NCBI RefSeq assembly: GCF_037975245.1
Contig: NC_092583.1
Span: 15,915,264 to 15,979,263, forward strand
From: Apostichopus japonicus
Lineage: Eukaryota; Echinodermata; Holothuroidea; Aspidochirotida; Stichopodidae
Direction of reading: 5' to 3'
DNA length: 64,000 nucleotides
The notes below the pieces were generated by a model, which saw only the letters and a list, made by a program, of their open reading frames with translations, was not told where the DNA came from and did no database searches. Positions 63,661 through 64,000 of this stretch are shown here, one piece after another (position 1 is the stretch's first letter; each line of letters begins with the position of its first letter). The position numbers and the translations under genes are program-made.

Positions 63661-64000
63661 AGTCAAGTATATCTTATATTCTTGTAATATGTGGCTTATT
63701 TGCAGCTGCATAATGATGGCAGAAGCATTTGAAGAACATTACATTGCCTATAAAGTCAGAAGAACCACTGAGTGGTTAACCTTTTCACCAGGTGAATAGA
63801 ATGATTACCTTGCCCTGGATACCTATAGGAGTGCTGGAAATATGTACATTCCATTGAGGTATAAGGTAACTGCTACAAGATAAGCCAGAACAACATACAT
63901 CAAAGCTTTCAGTGTTGGTCACAAAAATTGTAGGTGGGATTGTAATATCACACTGAATCGCAATATACTAGTCGAATTAGCAGGGATGAGTAAATGACCA

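Overview
This window looks like genomic DNA from a marine invertebrate, most likely a deuterostome such as an echinoderm. It has short exons in a sea of 0.1-2 kb introns, GT-AG splice sites, many microsatellites and minisatellites, tRNA-derived SINEs, hAT-type MITEs with 8-bp target duplications, and AT-rich intergenic DNA studded with aggcctaggc-type strings. The species cannot be fixed from the sequence. There are no bacterial signatures (operons, Shine-Dalgarno sites) and no CRISPR array.

About 0.5-49.5 kb is one giant gene on the minus strand, so the protein reads from high to low coordinates. I could trace 48 exons that join into one uninterrupted frame of about 4,200 codons. It encodes 27 tandem copies (M1 at 49.5 kb to M27 at 4.8 kb) of a 135-160 residue extracellular-looking module, followed by four fibronectin type III domains (FN3-1 at 4.0 kb to FN3-4 at 0.5 kb). 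The gene runs off the left edge, because the last exon ends in a splice donor. I do not recognise the 27-copy module as a named domain. Its hallmarks are a beta-rich N-terminal half with a '(D/N)LW' motif (often GxDLWxVxVF), then 'AGxxxxFxNVxaxxxL', a C1-(5-8)-hhC2 pair, a P/xFTL segment, and C3-x(3-4)-C4-x-G at the end. Every module boundary is a phase-1 intron. Eleven modules are single exons. Fifteen are split once and one is split twice, at positions and phases that differ from copy to copy. The likely role is secreted or cell-surface adhesion or matrix protein; this is inference from the FN3 domains and paired cysteines only.

The introns of this gene carry at least seven unrelated tandem-repeat families (50, 115, 50, 65, 48, 17 and 4-bp based), GGA tracts, two copies of one SINE family, other SINE pieces, and three partial duplications of the gene's own exons.

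From about 50 to 59.5 kb I see no convincing gene. It holds three hAT-like MITEs, a terminal-inverted-repeat element, an AGAACC/GGTTCT repeat, and possibly the unrecognised 5' end of the giant gene. From 59.7 kb to the right edge the plus strand carries three exons of a helical protein resembling the expanded 'SAMD3-like' families of aquatic animals, with two in-frame stops, and then a C2H2-type zinc-finger ORF that may be the first exon of the next family member. A decayed non-LTR retrotransposon reverse-transcriptase fragment lies antisense between those exons, and a perfect 36-bp inverted repeat sits nearby.
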